Below, piece by piece: positions 45,952 through 53,850 of a stretch of DNA of 64,000 nt. The position numbers and the translations under genes were made by a program. The stretch covers positions 1 through 64,000 of the forward strand of contig NZ_MUHX01000010.1 of assembly GCF_002007215.1 (NCBI RefSeq), in the 5' to 3' direction. Each line of letters starts with the position of its first letter. Within the stretch, counting starts at the first letter, position 1. Source of the stretch: Pyramidobacter sp. C12-8. Its GTDB lineage: Bacteria; Synergistota; Synergistia; Synergistales; Dethiosulfovibrionaceae. The notes beneath the pieces are model-generated. The model made no database searches. It was given only the letters and a program-made list of their open reading frames with translations, and was not told where the DNA came from.

Positions 45952-46272
45952 ATGAACAGAAAGTTATGGACTGGCGTGATAACGGCCGTCTTCATCGCGG
46001 CGCTCGCAGGCGCCGCTCTGGCCCATACCCCGCTTTTCTCCTGCTGGGACAACGGCGACGGCACGCTCTCGTGCGAGGGCGGCTTCTCCGACGGTTCCTC
46101 GGCCGCGAACATCCCCATCCGCGTCACCGACGAGAAGGACGCCGTTGTGTTCGAGGGCAAGCTGGACGAGAGCGGCGAGCTGACGTTCGACAAGCCGCAG
46201 GGAGCCTTTTCCGTCACCTTCGACGGCGGCCCCGGGCACACGCTCACCGTCAAAAGCGGCGACATCAAGTAA
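45952..46272 (+). CDS. Small secreted protein of the feo cluster with predicted N-terminal His
   Basis: The 106-residue product has a signal peptide (RKLWTGVITAVFIAALAG) with an ALA-His cleavage site, so the mature chain would start His-Thr-Pro. Two Cys (SCWDNGDGTLSC) flank an Asp/Gly loop like a metal or calcium turn, and the C-terminal half is a small beta domain. I recall similar short proteins next to DUF4198 genes in Desulfovibrio-like anaerobes. ATG 45952 follows ACGGAGG. Likely function: periplasmic metal handling (inference from context). Confidence 0.6.
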   Translation: MNRKLWTGVITAVFIAALAGAALAHTPLFSCWDNGDGTLSCEGGFSDGSSAANIPIRVTDEKDAVVFEGKLDESGELTFDKPQGAFSVTFDGGPGHTLTVKSGDIK

Positions 46273-46333
46273 GGCGGCCTGAGTGAATCAGGCCAGGATA
46301 CTGATTTCAAAAAAGAAAAGGAGCGTATCGTAC

Positions 46334-47128
46334 GTGAAAAAAGCGGCCCTGTTGTCGATATGCGCGCTGTTTGCCGCGGTTCTCCCCGCTTCGGCGCACT
46401 TTCAGATGCTCTATACCCCCGAGATGATTCTGGACAAAGGCGGAGAAATTCCCCTGAAGCTTGTGTTCACCCATCCTTTTGAGGCTGGACACACGATGGA
46501 CATGGAGACCCCGCAGGAGTTCTTTGTCGTGAACAAGCAAAAGAAGACGGATCTGCTCAAGACGCTGAAGCCCATCACCTGGACGAGCCTGGAGAACAAG
46601 GGCAGGGGCTTTGAGACTTCTTTCAAGCTGAGAGGTATGGGCGATTACGTCTTCTGTCTGGTCCCGGCTCCTTATTTCGAAAAGAGCGAGGACATCTATA
46701 TCCAACAAATCACCAAAATGATCGTAAACAACGGCAGTCTCCCCACGGAGTGGGATGCCGACATGGGGCTCAAGGCGGAGATCGTGCCCTTGGACAAGCC
46801 CTATGCGATCTGGGCCGGCGGGATGTTCCGCGGCGTCGTGAAGAGCGAAGGGAAGCCGGTCCCCTTCGCCGAGGTCGAGGTGGAGTACATGAACCATCGC
46901 CCCGACCTGAAGAAGAACGCCTTCGAAAGGAAGGGCGCGGTCTCCGCTCCCCACGACGCCTTTGTGACTCTGACGATCAAGGCCGACGCCAACGGCACGT
47001 TCGCTTTCGCCATGCCCAAGGAGGGATGGTGGGGATTTGCCGCTCTGGGCGTCGGCCCTGATACGGAATTCAAGGGCAAGGAGCTCTCGCAGGATGCGGT
47101 GATTTGGGTTCAGGCTGCCAAGATGTAG
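46334..47128 (+). CDS. DUF4198-family periplasmic protein (feo cluster, copy 1)
   Basis: The 264-residue protein has a signal peptide (KKAALLSICALFAAVLPASA) cleaved before His, giving a mature HFQMLY start. The DUF4198 (COG5266, NikK-like) pattern is seen in the beta-sandwich region, including AEVEVEYMN near 195 and a final GWWGFAALGVG. DUF4198 proteins are periplasmic components near cobalt, nickel or iron uptake systems. GTG 46334 has AAAAGGAG 10 bases upstream; the ATG at 46283 lacks a site. It belongs to the feo operon by spacing. Confidence 0.7.
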   Translation: MKKAALLSICALFAAVLPASAHFQMLYTPEMILDKGGEIPLKLVFTHPFEAGHTMDMETPQEFFVVNKQKKTDLLKTLKPITWTSLENKGRGFETSFKLRGMGDYVFCLVPAPYFEKSEDIYIQQITKMIVNNGSLPTEWDADMGLKAEIVPLDKPYAIWAGGMFRGVVKSEGKPVPFAEVEVEYMNHRPDLKKNAFERKGAVSAPHDAFVTLTIKADANGTFAFAMPKEGWWGFAALGVGPDTEFKGKELSQDAVIWVQAAKM

Positions 47129-47171
47129 TTCGTTGAGGCACTCTGCGGCAGAGAGAGGAGGTTTTCAGACC

Positions 47172-47321
47172 ATGGGCGCACAGGAGCTGATCGTTGTCCT
47201 GATCGCGCTTGCCGCCGGAGGATACCTGCTTCGCGGCTGGATCGTTTCCGCACGGCAGGGACGCTGCGGCGGGTGCGGATGTGGGTGTGGGGGCAGAAAA
47301 TGCCCTCCGGACGAGGAATAA
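47172..47321 (+). CDS. FeoB-associated Cys-rich membrane protein
   Basis: The 49-residue protein consists of a single membrane helix (ELIVVLIALAAGGYLLRGWIV) and a basic linker, then a cysteine tail CGGCGCGCGGRKC. This is the pattern of the FeoB-associated Cys-rich family (PF12669 as I recall it), which sits next to feoB in many anaerobes. It may bind iron at the inner face of the membrane. ATG 47172 follows AGAGGAGG. Confidence 0.8.
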   Translation: MGAQELIVVLIALAAGGYLLRGWIVSARQGRCGGCGCGCGGRKCPPDEE

Positions 47322-47397
47322 TCGAGGGAGTTTCGTCCCTCTCGAAAGAATCGACATGACATTCGATGTATACACAACACTAAGGAGGAGAATTTTC

Positions 47398-48213
47398 ATG
47401 CGCAAGATTTTTTCCGTACTGCTTGCAGGGGCGTTTTTTGCGGCTTCTTTCGGCGTTTCCGCCGAGGCTCACGAGTTCTGGGTGAACGCCGAGTATAAGG
47501 ACGGCCTTCTCAAGGCCGATTTGGGCTACGGGCACGAGTATCCCGATCCCGAACCCATTGCCGCGGACCGTACGCATCTCTTCGAGCCCTTGAAGCTCAT
47601 TACCGCCGAGGGCGCGACGGAGATGGCCCAGACCGGCGCCGACAACTTCCACTACGAGGCGGCGGCCGACTTGAAAAAAGGCGACTATTTGGTGATCGGC
47701 AACTACAAGCCCACTTTCTGGGCCAAAGGAGCGGAAGGATGGAAACAGGCGGACAAGGCCAAGTACAAGGAACTGACGAAGGCCGATGCGACTTATGCCG
47801 AGGAAGCGGCGATGTACGCCAAGCTCGTCCTGAATCTTGACGGCGCCGAGGGGATGGATGTCATCACCAAGCCGGTGGGACAGCGTCTGGAGATGGTGCC
47901 GCAGGTGAATCCGGCGACGGTGAAGCCGGGACAGCGCTTCCCCGTTCTGATACTCGTCGACGGCAAACCGGCCAAGACGGCGGAAGTGAAAGCCGTTTAC
48001 GCGGGTTTTGCCGGCGACACGAAGGACGGCGATCCCGCCAACGAGTACAAGGCGTTCTATGGGCGTACCGACCTGAAAGGCATCATCAACATCATTCCCT
48101 CGAAAGCCGGCTATTGGAACGCCTCGGTGGAAGTGAAAGTGCCTTATGCCGACAAGACCGTCGCCGACGAGTCCGTCCTGGTATCCCGTCTGACGTTCAT
48201 GATCGCGGAGTGA
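47398..48213 (+). CDS. DUF4198-family periplasmic protein (feo cluster, copy 2)
   Basis: The 271-residue protein has a signal peptide ending in VSAEA-His, again predicting a mature His-Glu-Phe-Trp start. AHEFW is typical of DUF4198. A beta-sandwich with YGHEYPDPEP near 45-54 and NFHYEAAADLKKGDYLV near 95-110 follows. It differs strongly in sequence from copy 1, so the cluster carries two distinct members. ATG 47398 follows AAGGAGG. Metal identity is unknown; the genomic position suggests Fe(II). Confidence 0.72.
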   Translation: MRKIFSVLLAGAFFAASFGVSAEAHEFWVNAEYKDGLLKADLGYGHEYPDPEPIAADRTHLFEPLKLITAEGATEMAQTGADNFHYEAAADLKKGDYLVIGNYKPTFWAKGAEGWKQADKAKYKELTKADATYAEEAAMYAKLVLNLDGAEGMDVITKPVGQRLEMVPQVNPATVKPGQRFPVLILVDGKPAKTAEVKAVYAGFAGDTKDGDPANEYKAFYGRTDLKGIINIIPSKAGYWNASVEVKVPYADKTVADESVLVSRLTFMIAE

Positions 48214-48410
48214 GCCCGGTTTCACGAGAACGACGAATTCTTATACTATTTCTTGATAAAACGCATGAACACAGTTTACGGGGCGCTGCGGGGAAGTTCA
48301 GTCGCTCGGAACTCCTTCGACTGCTGCGCAGCTCGCCTTGTGAATCTTCCTCGCCGCGCCTCTGTGTTCGGCCTTTTAATTGAGAAATAGTATGAATCTT
48401 ACCGCAAACG

Positions 48411-48450
48411 AGCGGCCCCGCCATTTCTCTTTCAAGGCGGGGCCGCTTTT
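48411..48450 (+). terminator. Rho-independent terminator of the feo cluster
   Basis: agcggccccgcc (48411-48422) pairs with ggcggggccgct (48436-48447), followed by tttca. It closes the cluster about 200 bases after its last gene. Confidence 0.8.
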
Positions 48451-48491
48451 CAATGGCCGATGGTTCGGGGATCGTCCCGGCATGAAAACGA

Positions 48492-48520
48492 TTGACGAAG
48501 CAGAGCGGGACTGCTAAAAT
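48492..48520 (+). promoter_or_regulatory. Promoter of the ileS leader
   Basis: TTGACG (48492-48497), 17 bases, TAAAAT (48515-48520). Transcription would start about 48527, giving a 250-base leader before ileS. Confidence 0.75.
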
Positions 48521-48555
48521 CACATTCAACACTACTTATTACGGAGGTGGAGAAG

Positions 48556-48645
48556 ATGTATGCGGCTGAGTGTCAGTACAAAGGCGTCATTATTATTATA
48601 GCGGCGGCCGATGCATCGTGTTCTCTTCCTCTGGCGACGCTGTAA
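48556..48645 (+). CDS. ileS leader peptide with four consecutive Ile codons
   Basis: A 29-residue open frame (MYAAECQYKGVIIIIAAADA, then SCSLPLATL) has a strong GGAGG site (48543-48547) 9 bases before ATG 48556. Codons 11-15 read Val-Ile-Ile-Ile-Ile. The frame lies between a promoter and an intrinsic terminator (48662-48703) that stands before ileS. This is the layout of ribosome-mediated attenuation: lack of charged tRNA-Ile would stall the ribosome at the Ile run and favour read-through. GCGTC (48584-48588) can pair with GACGC (48636-48640), a possible pause hairpin. The antiterminator pairing was not resolved by eye. Confidence 0.75.
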   Translation: MYAAECQYKGVIIIIAAADASCSLPLATL

Positions 48646-48661
48646 TTTGTCGTGGAGCAAT

Positions 48662-48703
48662 ACAGGGAGGACGGGGCGCGGCTCTTTCCTCCCTGTTGTT
48701 TTT
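48662..48703 (+). terminator. Leader terminator (attenuator) before ileS
   Basis: acagggagga (48662-48671) pairs perfectly with tcctccctgt (48687-48696), followed by tgttttt. It lies 17 bases after the leader-peptide stop and 74 bases before the ileS start. Confidence 0.85.
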
Positions 48704-48776
48704 GCGGTGTGTTCGGACAGGTTCATGAATTCCGCCTATGACGCGGAGCACAATTTAAATCAAGAGGTGAGGCATC

Positions 48777-51539
48777 ATGTCGGTTGACTACAAATCGACG
48801 CTTCAGCTGCCGGTGACGGAATTCCCCATGCGGGCCGGACTGGCGAAGAGAGAACCGGAAACGGTCAGATTCTGGGAACAGAACGAGATTTATAAAAAAA
48901 TGCTGGAGAGCAACAAGGACCGCCGCTCCTTCATGTTCCACGACGGGCCGCCCTACGCCAACGGCGCGATCCACATCGGGCACGCGCTCAACAAGTCGCT
49001 GAAGGACTTCATCGTCAAGTACAAGTCGATGCGCGGCTACTACGTGCCTTACGTGCCGGGCTGGGACACGCACGGGCTGCCCATCGAGCTGAAAGTGCTC
49101 AAGGACGAGCACCTGAACAAGGACACGACGCCGGCGCTCGAACTCCGCTCCAAATGCCACGACTACGCGCTCAAATGGGTGGATGTGCAGCGCGAGGGCA
49201 TGAAGCGCCTGGGCTGCTTCTCGCTCTGGGACGAGCCGTATCTGACGTTGAATCCGGAATTCGAGGCCCGCGAGCTGGAAACGCTGGCCACGATCGTGGA
49301 AAAGGGTTTCGTCTACCGCGGTACCAAGCCCGTGTACTGGTGTATCGACTGCCAGACCGCCGAAGCCGCGGCCGAGATCGAGTACGCCGACGTCACGTCG
49401 CCCTCGGTGTTCGTCGCTTATCAGATGGATGATGACGCGGCGGAGCGATTCCCCGCGCTGAAAGGACGCGACGTGAACGTCGTGGTCTGGACGACGACGC
49501 CCTGGACGCTGCCCGCCAGCCGCGCCGTGACGCTGAACGCCAACTTCGACTACTCGTTTTTCGAGGTGGGCGACAAAGTTTACCTGATCGCCGACGGCAT
49601 GGCCGATTCGGTGTCGCGCGACACTGGGCTCGATTTCTCCAAACGCCTGCTGACCGTCAAGGGCAAAGACTTGGAATTGCTCGCCGCCAATCATCCCATG
49701 TATCCCTGCAAAACGCCGCTCGTGCTGGCTCCATACGTCACGCTCGAGGCCGGCACCGGCTGCGTTCATACGGCGCCGGCCTACGGCGTCGAGGATTTCG
49801 AGACGGGACAGCGCTATCACATCGAAAATTACAATCCCGTCGACGCCACGGGACATTACAAGTCCGACACGCCCGTCGTCGCCGGCCTGGATCTGGACAA
49901 GGGCGGCCGCAAGGCGCTGGAAGTGATCGAAGCCAACGGCCGTTTGCTCGGCCTGAAGAAGATCTCGCACTCTTATCCGCACTGCTGGCGCTGTCACAAG
50001 CCCGTCATTTTCCGCTCCACGCCGCAGTGGTTCATCGACGTCGCCGCGTTCAAGAAACGCGCGCTCGACGTAATCGACAACGAGGTGAAATGGATCCCCG
50101 GCTGGGGACACGACCGCATCTACAACATGGTGTCCGAGCGCTCCGATTGGTGCATCAGCCGTCAGCGCGTGTGGGGCGTGCCGATCCCGGCGTTCGAGTG
50201 CGAAGACTGTCATGAAACGATCCTCGATGCCGCCCGTATCCGCCGCGTCGCGGAAAAAGTCGCCGGGGCCGGTTCCGACGTCTGGTGGGCGAGCACGCCC
50301 GAAGAGCTGCTCGGCGATCTGGCGGTCTGCCCTCGCTGCGGCAGTCGTCATCTGAAGAAGGGCGAAGACATTCTCGACGTGTGGTTCGATTCCGGCGCGA
50401 GCCACTTCTCCGTCATGGACGTGCCCAGCCGTCCCTATCTGAACTGGCCGACCGACCTGTATCTCGAGGGGGCCGATCAGCACCGCGGCTGGTTCCAGAC
50501 CTCGCTGCTCACTTCCGTGGCCGTGGCCGAAAAAGCGCCGTACCGGGCCGTCCTGACGCACGGCTTCATCGTCGACGAACAGGGGCGCAAGATGTCCAAA
50601 TCGCTGCAGAACGGCGTCGCCCCCGAGAGGATCACGAATCGCGACGGAGCGGACATCCTGCGCCTGTGGGTGGCTTCCGCCGACTATCGCAGCGACGTAC
50701 ACATCTCCGACGGCATCATCAAGAACCTGTCGGAGGAATACCGCCGCATCCGCAACACGGCCCGCTTCATGCTCGGCAACCTGAACGGCTTCGAGCCGGC
50801 CAGGGATTCCGTGCCGTTCGGCAAGATGCCCGAATTCGACCGTTGGGCCATGTCGTTGCTGAACCGCGTCGTCGAGCGCGTGACGGAAGGTTTTGAGGCG
50901 TATGATTTCCACATGCCCATCACCGTCATTCATCAGTTCTGCGTGAACGAACTGAGCTCGTTCTATCTCGACGCCAGCAAGGACCGCCTTTACGCCGACG
51001 CGGCGGACGGCCTGAGCCGCCGCGCCTGCCAGACGGTGATGTGGAAGGCCGTCTGCGCGCTGGCGCGCATGCTCGCGCCCGTGATCAGCTTCACCGCCGA
51101 GGAGATCTGGCAGCAGCTGCGCACGATCGAGCCTTCGCTGGCCGAGAGCGTCTTTCTGGGCGGCTGGCCGGAAGCGGATCCTGCCGAGACGGACGGCACG
51201 CTTGTGGAAAAATGGGAGAAAGTCCAATTCCTGCGCGGCCTCGTCAGCAAGGCGCTGGAAGCCGAACGCGCCGTCGGCAAGATCGGCCAGGCGCTGGAAG
51301 CTCGCGTCGCCGTCGCCGCGCCCGAGTTCTACAAAAACGCCATGAGCGCCGAGGACTGGGCGATGGTGTGCATCACTTCGGGCTTCGAGTTCGGCGAGAC
51401 GGTGGAAAGCGACGACGACATCCGCGTCGAAGTGTTCCCCGCCAAAGGCACGAAGTGTCCGCGCTGCTGGAAGTACGAAGAGACGTCTCACGCCGACGGA
51501 CTGTGCCGCCGCTGCGCGTGCGTCATTGAGAAAAAGTAG
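48777..51539 (+). CDS. ileS: Isoleucyl-tRNA synthetase IleS
   Basis: The 920-residue class I synthetase has the HIGH motif as HIGHALN (about 67), an editing domain with WTTTPWTLPAS near 240-250, KMSKS near 607-611 and a C-terminal zinc site with CPRCWKYEE and CRRCACV (near 895-915). It attaches isoleucine to tRNA-Ile. ATG 48777 follows AAGAGGTGAGG. It is transcribed behind its own attenuator leader, and a terminator and a parS site follow. Confidence 0.95.
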   Translation: MSVDYKSTLQLPVTEFPMRAGLAKREPETVRFWEQNEIYKKMLESNKDRRSFMFHDGPPYANGAIHIGHALNKSLKDFIVKYKSMRGYYVPYVPGWDTHGLPIELKVLKDEHLNKDTTPALELRSKCHDYALKWVDVQREGMKRLGCFSLWDEPYLTLNPEFEARELETLATIVEKGFVYRGTKPVYWCIDCQTAEAAAEIEYADVTSPSVFVAYQMDDDAAERFPALKGRDVNVVVWTTTPWTLPASRAVTLNANFDYSFFEVGDKVYLIADGMADSVSRDTGLDFSKRLLTVKGKDLELLAANHPMYPCKTPLVLAPYVTLEAGTGCVHTAPAYGVEDFETGQRYHIENYNPVDATGHYKSDTPVVAGLDLDKGGRKALEVIEANGRLLGLKKISHSYPHCWRCHKPVIFRSTPQWFIDVAAFKKRALDVIDNEVKWIPGWGHDRIYNMVSERSDWCISRQRVWGVPIPAFECEDCHETILDAARIRRVAEKVAGAGSDVWWASTPEELLGDLAVCPRCGSRHLKKGEDILDVWFDSGASHFSVMDVPSRPYLNWPTDLYLEGADQHRGWFQTSLLTSVAVAEKAPYRAVLTHGFIVDEQGRKMSKSLQNGVAPERITNRDGADILRLWVASADYRSDVHISDGIIKNLSEEYRRIRNTARFMLGNLNGFEPARDSVPFGKMPEFDRWAMSLLNRVVERVTEGFEAYDFHMPITVIHQFCVNELSSFYLDASKDRLYADAADGLSRRACQTVMWKAVCALARMLAPVISFTAEEIWQQLRTIEPSLAESVFLGGWPEADPAETDGTLVEKWEKVQFLRGLVSKALEAERAVGKIGQALEARVAVAAPEFYKNAMSAEDWAMVCITSGFEFGETVESDDDIRVEVFPAKGTKCPRCWKYEETSHADGLCRRCACVIEKK

Positions 51540-51565
51540 TCTGGAATAAATCGAAACGCCGAAAA

Positions 51566-51581
51566 TGTTCCACGTGGAACA
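51566..51581. other. parS site 3 (ParB/Spo0J binding palindrome)
   Basis: TGTTCCACGTGGAACA, the same sequence as sites 1 and 2. The flanks extend it to a perfect 34-base palindrome (51557-51590). It lies in the short spacer after ileS and before its terminator. Confidence 0.9.
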
Positions 51582-51605
51582 TTTTCGGCGGACAGAGTAC
51601 AATGA

Positions 51606-51633
51606 AGGGAGCGAAGATTCTTCGCTCCCTTTT
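51606..51633 (+). terminator. Rho-independent terminator after ileS
   Basis: agggagcgaa (51606-51615) pairs with ttcgctccct (51621-51630), followed by ttt. The next gene starts within 25 bases, so its own promoter or read-through is required. Confidence 0.75.
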
Positions 51634-51656
51634 ATGATGGAGTGGTGATCGATCGA

Positions 51657-52601
51657 ATGGAAAACGCGAATCGCGAAATTTACGAGCTGGCTGTCCCCGA
51701 AGAGGATTCCGGCGCGCGCCTTGACCTTTTTCTCGCCGGCGAACTGTCGCTGTCGCGCAGCCGCGTCCGCGCCCTGCTCGACGGCGGGGCCGTGACGTGC
51801 GAACAGGTGAGGAAGATCCGCCCGGCGTTCAGGATCCAGCCCGGGCAGGTATATCGCGTGGAAATTCCCGAGGCCGCGCCGGCGGAGATCGCGGCGCAGG
51901 ACGTGCCTTTTGACGTGGTCTACGAGGACGACGACGTGATCGTGGTCAACAAACCGGCGGGCGTGGTCGTGCATCCCGGCGCCGGGCGTCCCGACGGCAC
52001 GCTGGTCAACGGCCTGATGTTCCGCTATCCGGAGATCGGCCGCATCGGCGATTCGGTGCGCCCCGGCATCGTTCACCGTCTCGACGTGGGCACGTCGGGG
52101 CTGATGGTCGTGGCCCGCAGCGACGCGGCTTTTCGCGGCCTGACGGAGGCGTTTCAGGCGCACGAAGTGCTCAAGGAGTATCTGGGGCTTGGCGTCGGTA
52201 CGCTGAGATCGTCCGAAGGCACGGTGAACGCCCCGATCGGCCGCGATCCTCACAATCGCCTGAAGATGTGCGTGTCGTGGGACGGGCGCGAAGCCGTGAC
52301 CGATTACAAAGTCCTCTGGACGCGGGCGCGCTACACTCTGATCAGGGTACGGCTGCACACGGGGCGCACGCACCAGATCCGCGTGCACATGCGCGCGCTC
52401 GGCTGCTCGCTCGACGGCGACACGCTCTACGGCCCCAAGGATCCGGCGCAGCACATCCTCAAAGATCGCGTGTTTCTGCATTCGTGGCGGCTGGGGTTCC
52501 GCCATCCCGTCGGCGGCGAGCGGCTCGAATTCCGAGCGCCGCTGCCGCCGGAACTGATCGCGGCGCTGCGCGTGCCGCTGTCGCAGCCGCAAGACGCGTG
52601 A
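51657..52601 (+). CDS. rluD: RluA/RluD-family 23S rRNA pseudouridine synthase
   Basis: The 314-residue protein has an N-terminal S4 RNA-binding domain (RLDLFLAGELSLSRSRVRAL, about 21-40), then a catalytic domain with HRLDVGTSGLMV containing the catalytic Asp143, and the RTHQIRVHMRALG motif near 243-255. RluD-type enzymes modify U1911/1915/1917 of 23S rRNA; without comparison it could be another RluA paralogue. The start is uncertain: ATG 51657 is used, with GTG 51642/51645 possible. Confidence 0.85.
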   Translation: MENANREIYELAVPEEDSGARLDLFLAGELSLSRSRVRALLDGGAVTCEQVRKIRPAFRIQPGQVYRVEIPEAAPAEIAAQDVPFDVVYEDDDVIVVNKPAGVVVHPGAGRPDGTLVNGLMFRYPEIGRIGDSVRPGIVHRLDVGTSGLMVVARSDAAFRGLTEAFQAHEVLKEYLGLGVGTLRSSEGTVNAPIGRDPHNRLKMCVSWDGREAVTDYKVLWTRARYTLIRVRLHTGRTHQIRVHMRALGCSLDGDTLYGPKDPAQHILKDRVFLHSWRLGFRHPVGGERLEFRAPLPPELIAALRVPLSQPQDA

Positions 52602-52687
52602 CGCTCTGAACGGGATGCCGCGGCTGAATATTTTATCGGCGATAAAAATATTCATGCGCAAAAAACGCGCGCACGGCGCCGCGTCGA

Positions 52688-52716
52688 TTGAAAAGTTTAT
52701 TTTTGTAGAGTATAGT
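52688..52716 (+). promoter_or_regulatory. Promoter of the TAXI TRAP operon
   Basis: TTGAAA (52688-52693), 17 bases, TATAGT (52711-52716). An imperfect hairpin (52734-52760, arms cgagg..ctccc and gggagcctcg) lies in the leader. Confidence 0.65.
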
Positions 52717-52781
52717 TAGCCTGCTCGTCATTCCGAGGTTCTCCCCCGACGGGAGCCTCGCTATTATTGAAGGAGGAAAAA

Positions 52782-53753
52782 ATGAGAAGAAACGCATGGA
52801 CAGCATTGGCCGTCGGCGCGGCGTTGACTGTGGGAGCCGCGGTTTCGTTCGCGGCCGATCACAAGATCTCCGGCAGCTTTCTGATGGGGACGGGCAGCGC
52901 CACGGGGAATTACTATTCCTTCGGCAGCGTGCTCGCGCAGGTTATCAACAGCCATACCGGCGCCAACATCACCGTCAGTTCCACGGGCGGCTCGGTGGAG
53001 AACGTGCGCCTTCTCAAAAAGGGCGAAAACGAGATGGCGCTGGTGCAGACGGACGTGAACAGCTACGCTCTGAACGGCGTGGAGCAGTTCGCCAGCGGCG
53101 CGGTGACGAATTTCTCGGCGATCACGGCCTGCTATCCCGAAATGGTGCAGATCGTGGCGAGCAAAGCCAGCGGCATCAAGAGCGTGGCCGACATGCGCGG
53201 CAAGCGCATCTGCGTGGGCGCGGTCGGCTCGGGATACGAGGTGGCGGCCCGCCAGATTCTCGGCATTTACGGCATGAACTACGACGACATCGACGAGCGC
53301 TTCCTGAGCCAGTCGGAGGGCAAGAACGCCCTTCAGGACGACCAGATCGACGCGTTCTTCATGTGCTCGGGCTATCCCAACGCCAACGTGACGGAGCTGT
53401 CGCTGATGGGCAAGATCGAAGTGATCTCCATCGACGACGAGCATTTGAAGCTGCTGCAGGAGAAGTATCCGTTCTACGCGCCGTTCACGACGCCCGACGA
53501 TCAGTACAATCTCGGCCATCCCGTCACCTCGGTGGCGGTGATGTCGATGCTGGTGGTACTGAACGAGATCTCCGACGACGACGTGTACGCGATGACGGCG
53601 GCGATCTACGATCATCTCGACGAGATCCGCGCGCTCAACAAGAAGGGCGAATACATGTCGTTCGAAGGCGCTTTCCGCGGCATCCCCGGCAACATCCATC
53701 CCGGCGCGGCCCGCTTCTACGAGGAGAAAGGGCTGAAGGTCCCCGGAAAGTAA
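52782..53753 (+). CDS. TRAP transporter substrate-binding protein, TAXI family
   Basis: The 323-residue protein has a signal peptide (RRNAWTALAVGAALTVGAAVSFA, cut near AADH). It then shows the TAXI start LMGTGSATGNYYSFGSVLAQ, STGGSVENVRLLKKGENEMALVQTD near 68-92 and CVGAVGSGYEVAARQIL near 145-160. TAXI receptors bind amino acids such as glutamate or other carboxylates. ATG 52782 follows AAGGAGG. The cognate permease is downstream after a hairpin. Confidence 0.88.
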   Translation: MRRNAWTALAVGAALTVGAAVSFAADHKISGSFLMGTGSATGNYYSFGSVLAQVINSHTGANITVSSTGGSVENVRLLKKGENEMALVQTDVNSYALNGVEQFASGAVTNFSAITACYPEMVQIVASKASGIKSVADMRGKRICVGAVGSGYEVAARQILGIYGMNYDDIDERFLSQSEGKNALQDDQIDAFFMCSGYPNANVTELSLMGKIEVISIDDEHLKLLQEKYPFYAPFTTPDDQYNLGHPVTSVAVMSMLVVLNEISDDDVYAMTAAIYDHLDEIRALNKKGEYMSFEGAFRGIPGNIHPGAARFYEEKGLKVPGK

Positions 53754-53793
53754 ACGGCGCGCGGCCGCGGGGCCGCGATTCCATGGCATGATG

Positions 53794-53830
53794 CCGGACG
53801 GTTCGATCGCTGCGGACCGTCCGGTTTTTT
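53794..53830 (+). terminator. Intercistronic terminator between TRAP receptor and permease
   Basis: ccggacggt (53794-53802) pairs with accgtccgg (53816-53824), followed by TTTTTT. It is a full intrinsic terminator inside the operon, so the permease should be expressed at a lower level than the receptor. Confidence 0.82.
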
Positions 53831-53850
53831 CCTGAAAGGGGAGGCGGCGC

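Larger units (their letters stand above)
48214..48776 (+). other. Spacer between the feo cluster and ileS
   Basis: This 563-base stretch holds the feo terminator (48411-48450), the ileS promoter (48492-48520), the leader peptide (48556-48645), the leader terminator (48662-48703) and the ribosome site of ileS. The first 190 bases (48214-48400) show nothing. Confidence 0.6.

Noticed and set aside
48541-48720. T-box riboswitch before ileS
   Set aside because: The expected AGGGTGGNACCGCG-type block is absent; the peptide frame and terminator explain the region better.
48723-52661. A 1,312-codon open frame on the minus strand opposite ileS and rluD
   Set aside because: It is the mirror of two certain genes in GC-rich DNA, has an Arg/His/Ala-rich composition, and lacks any domain or ribosome site.
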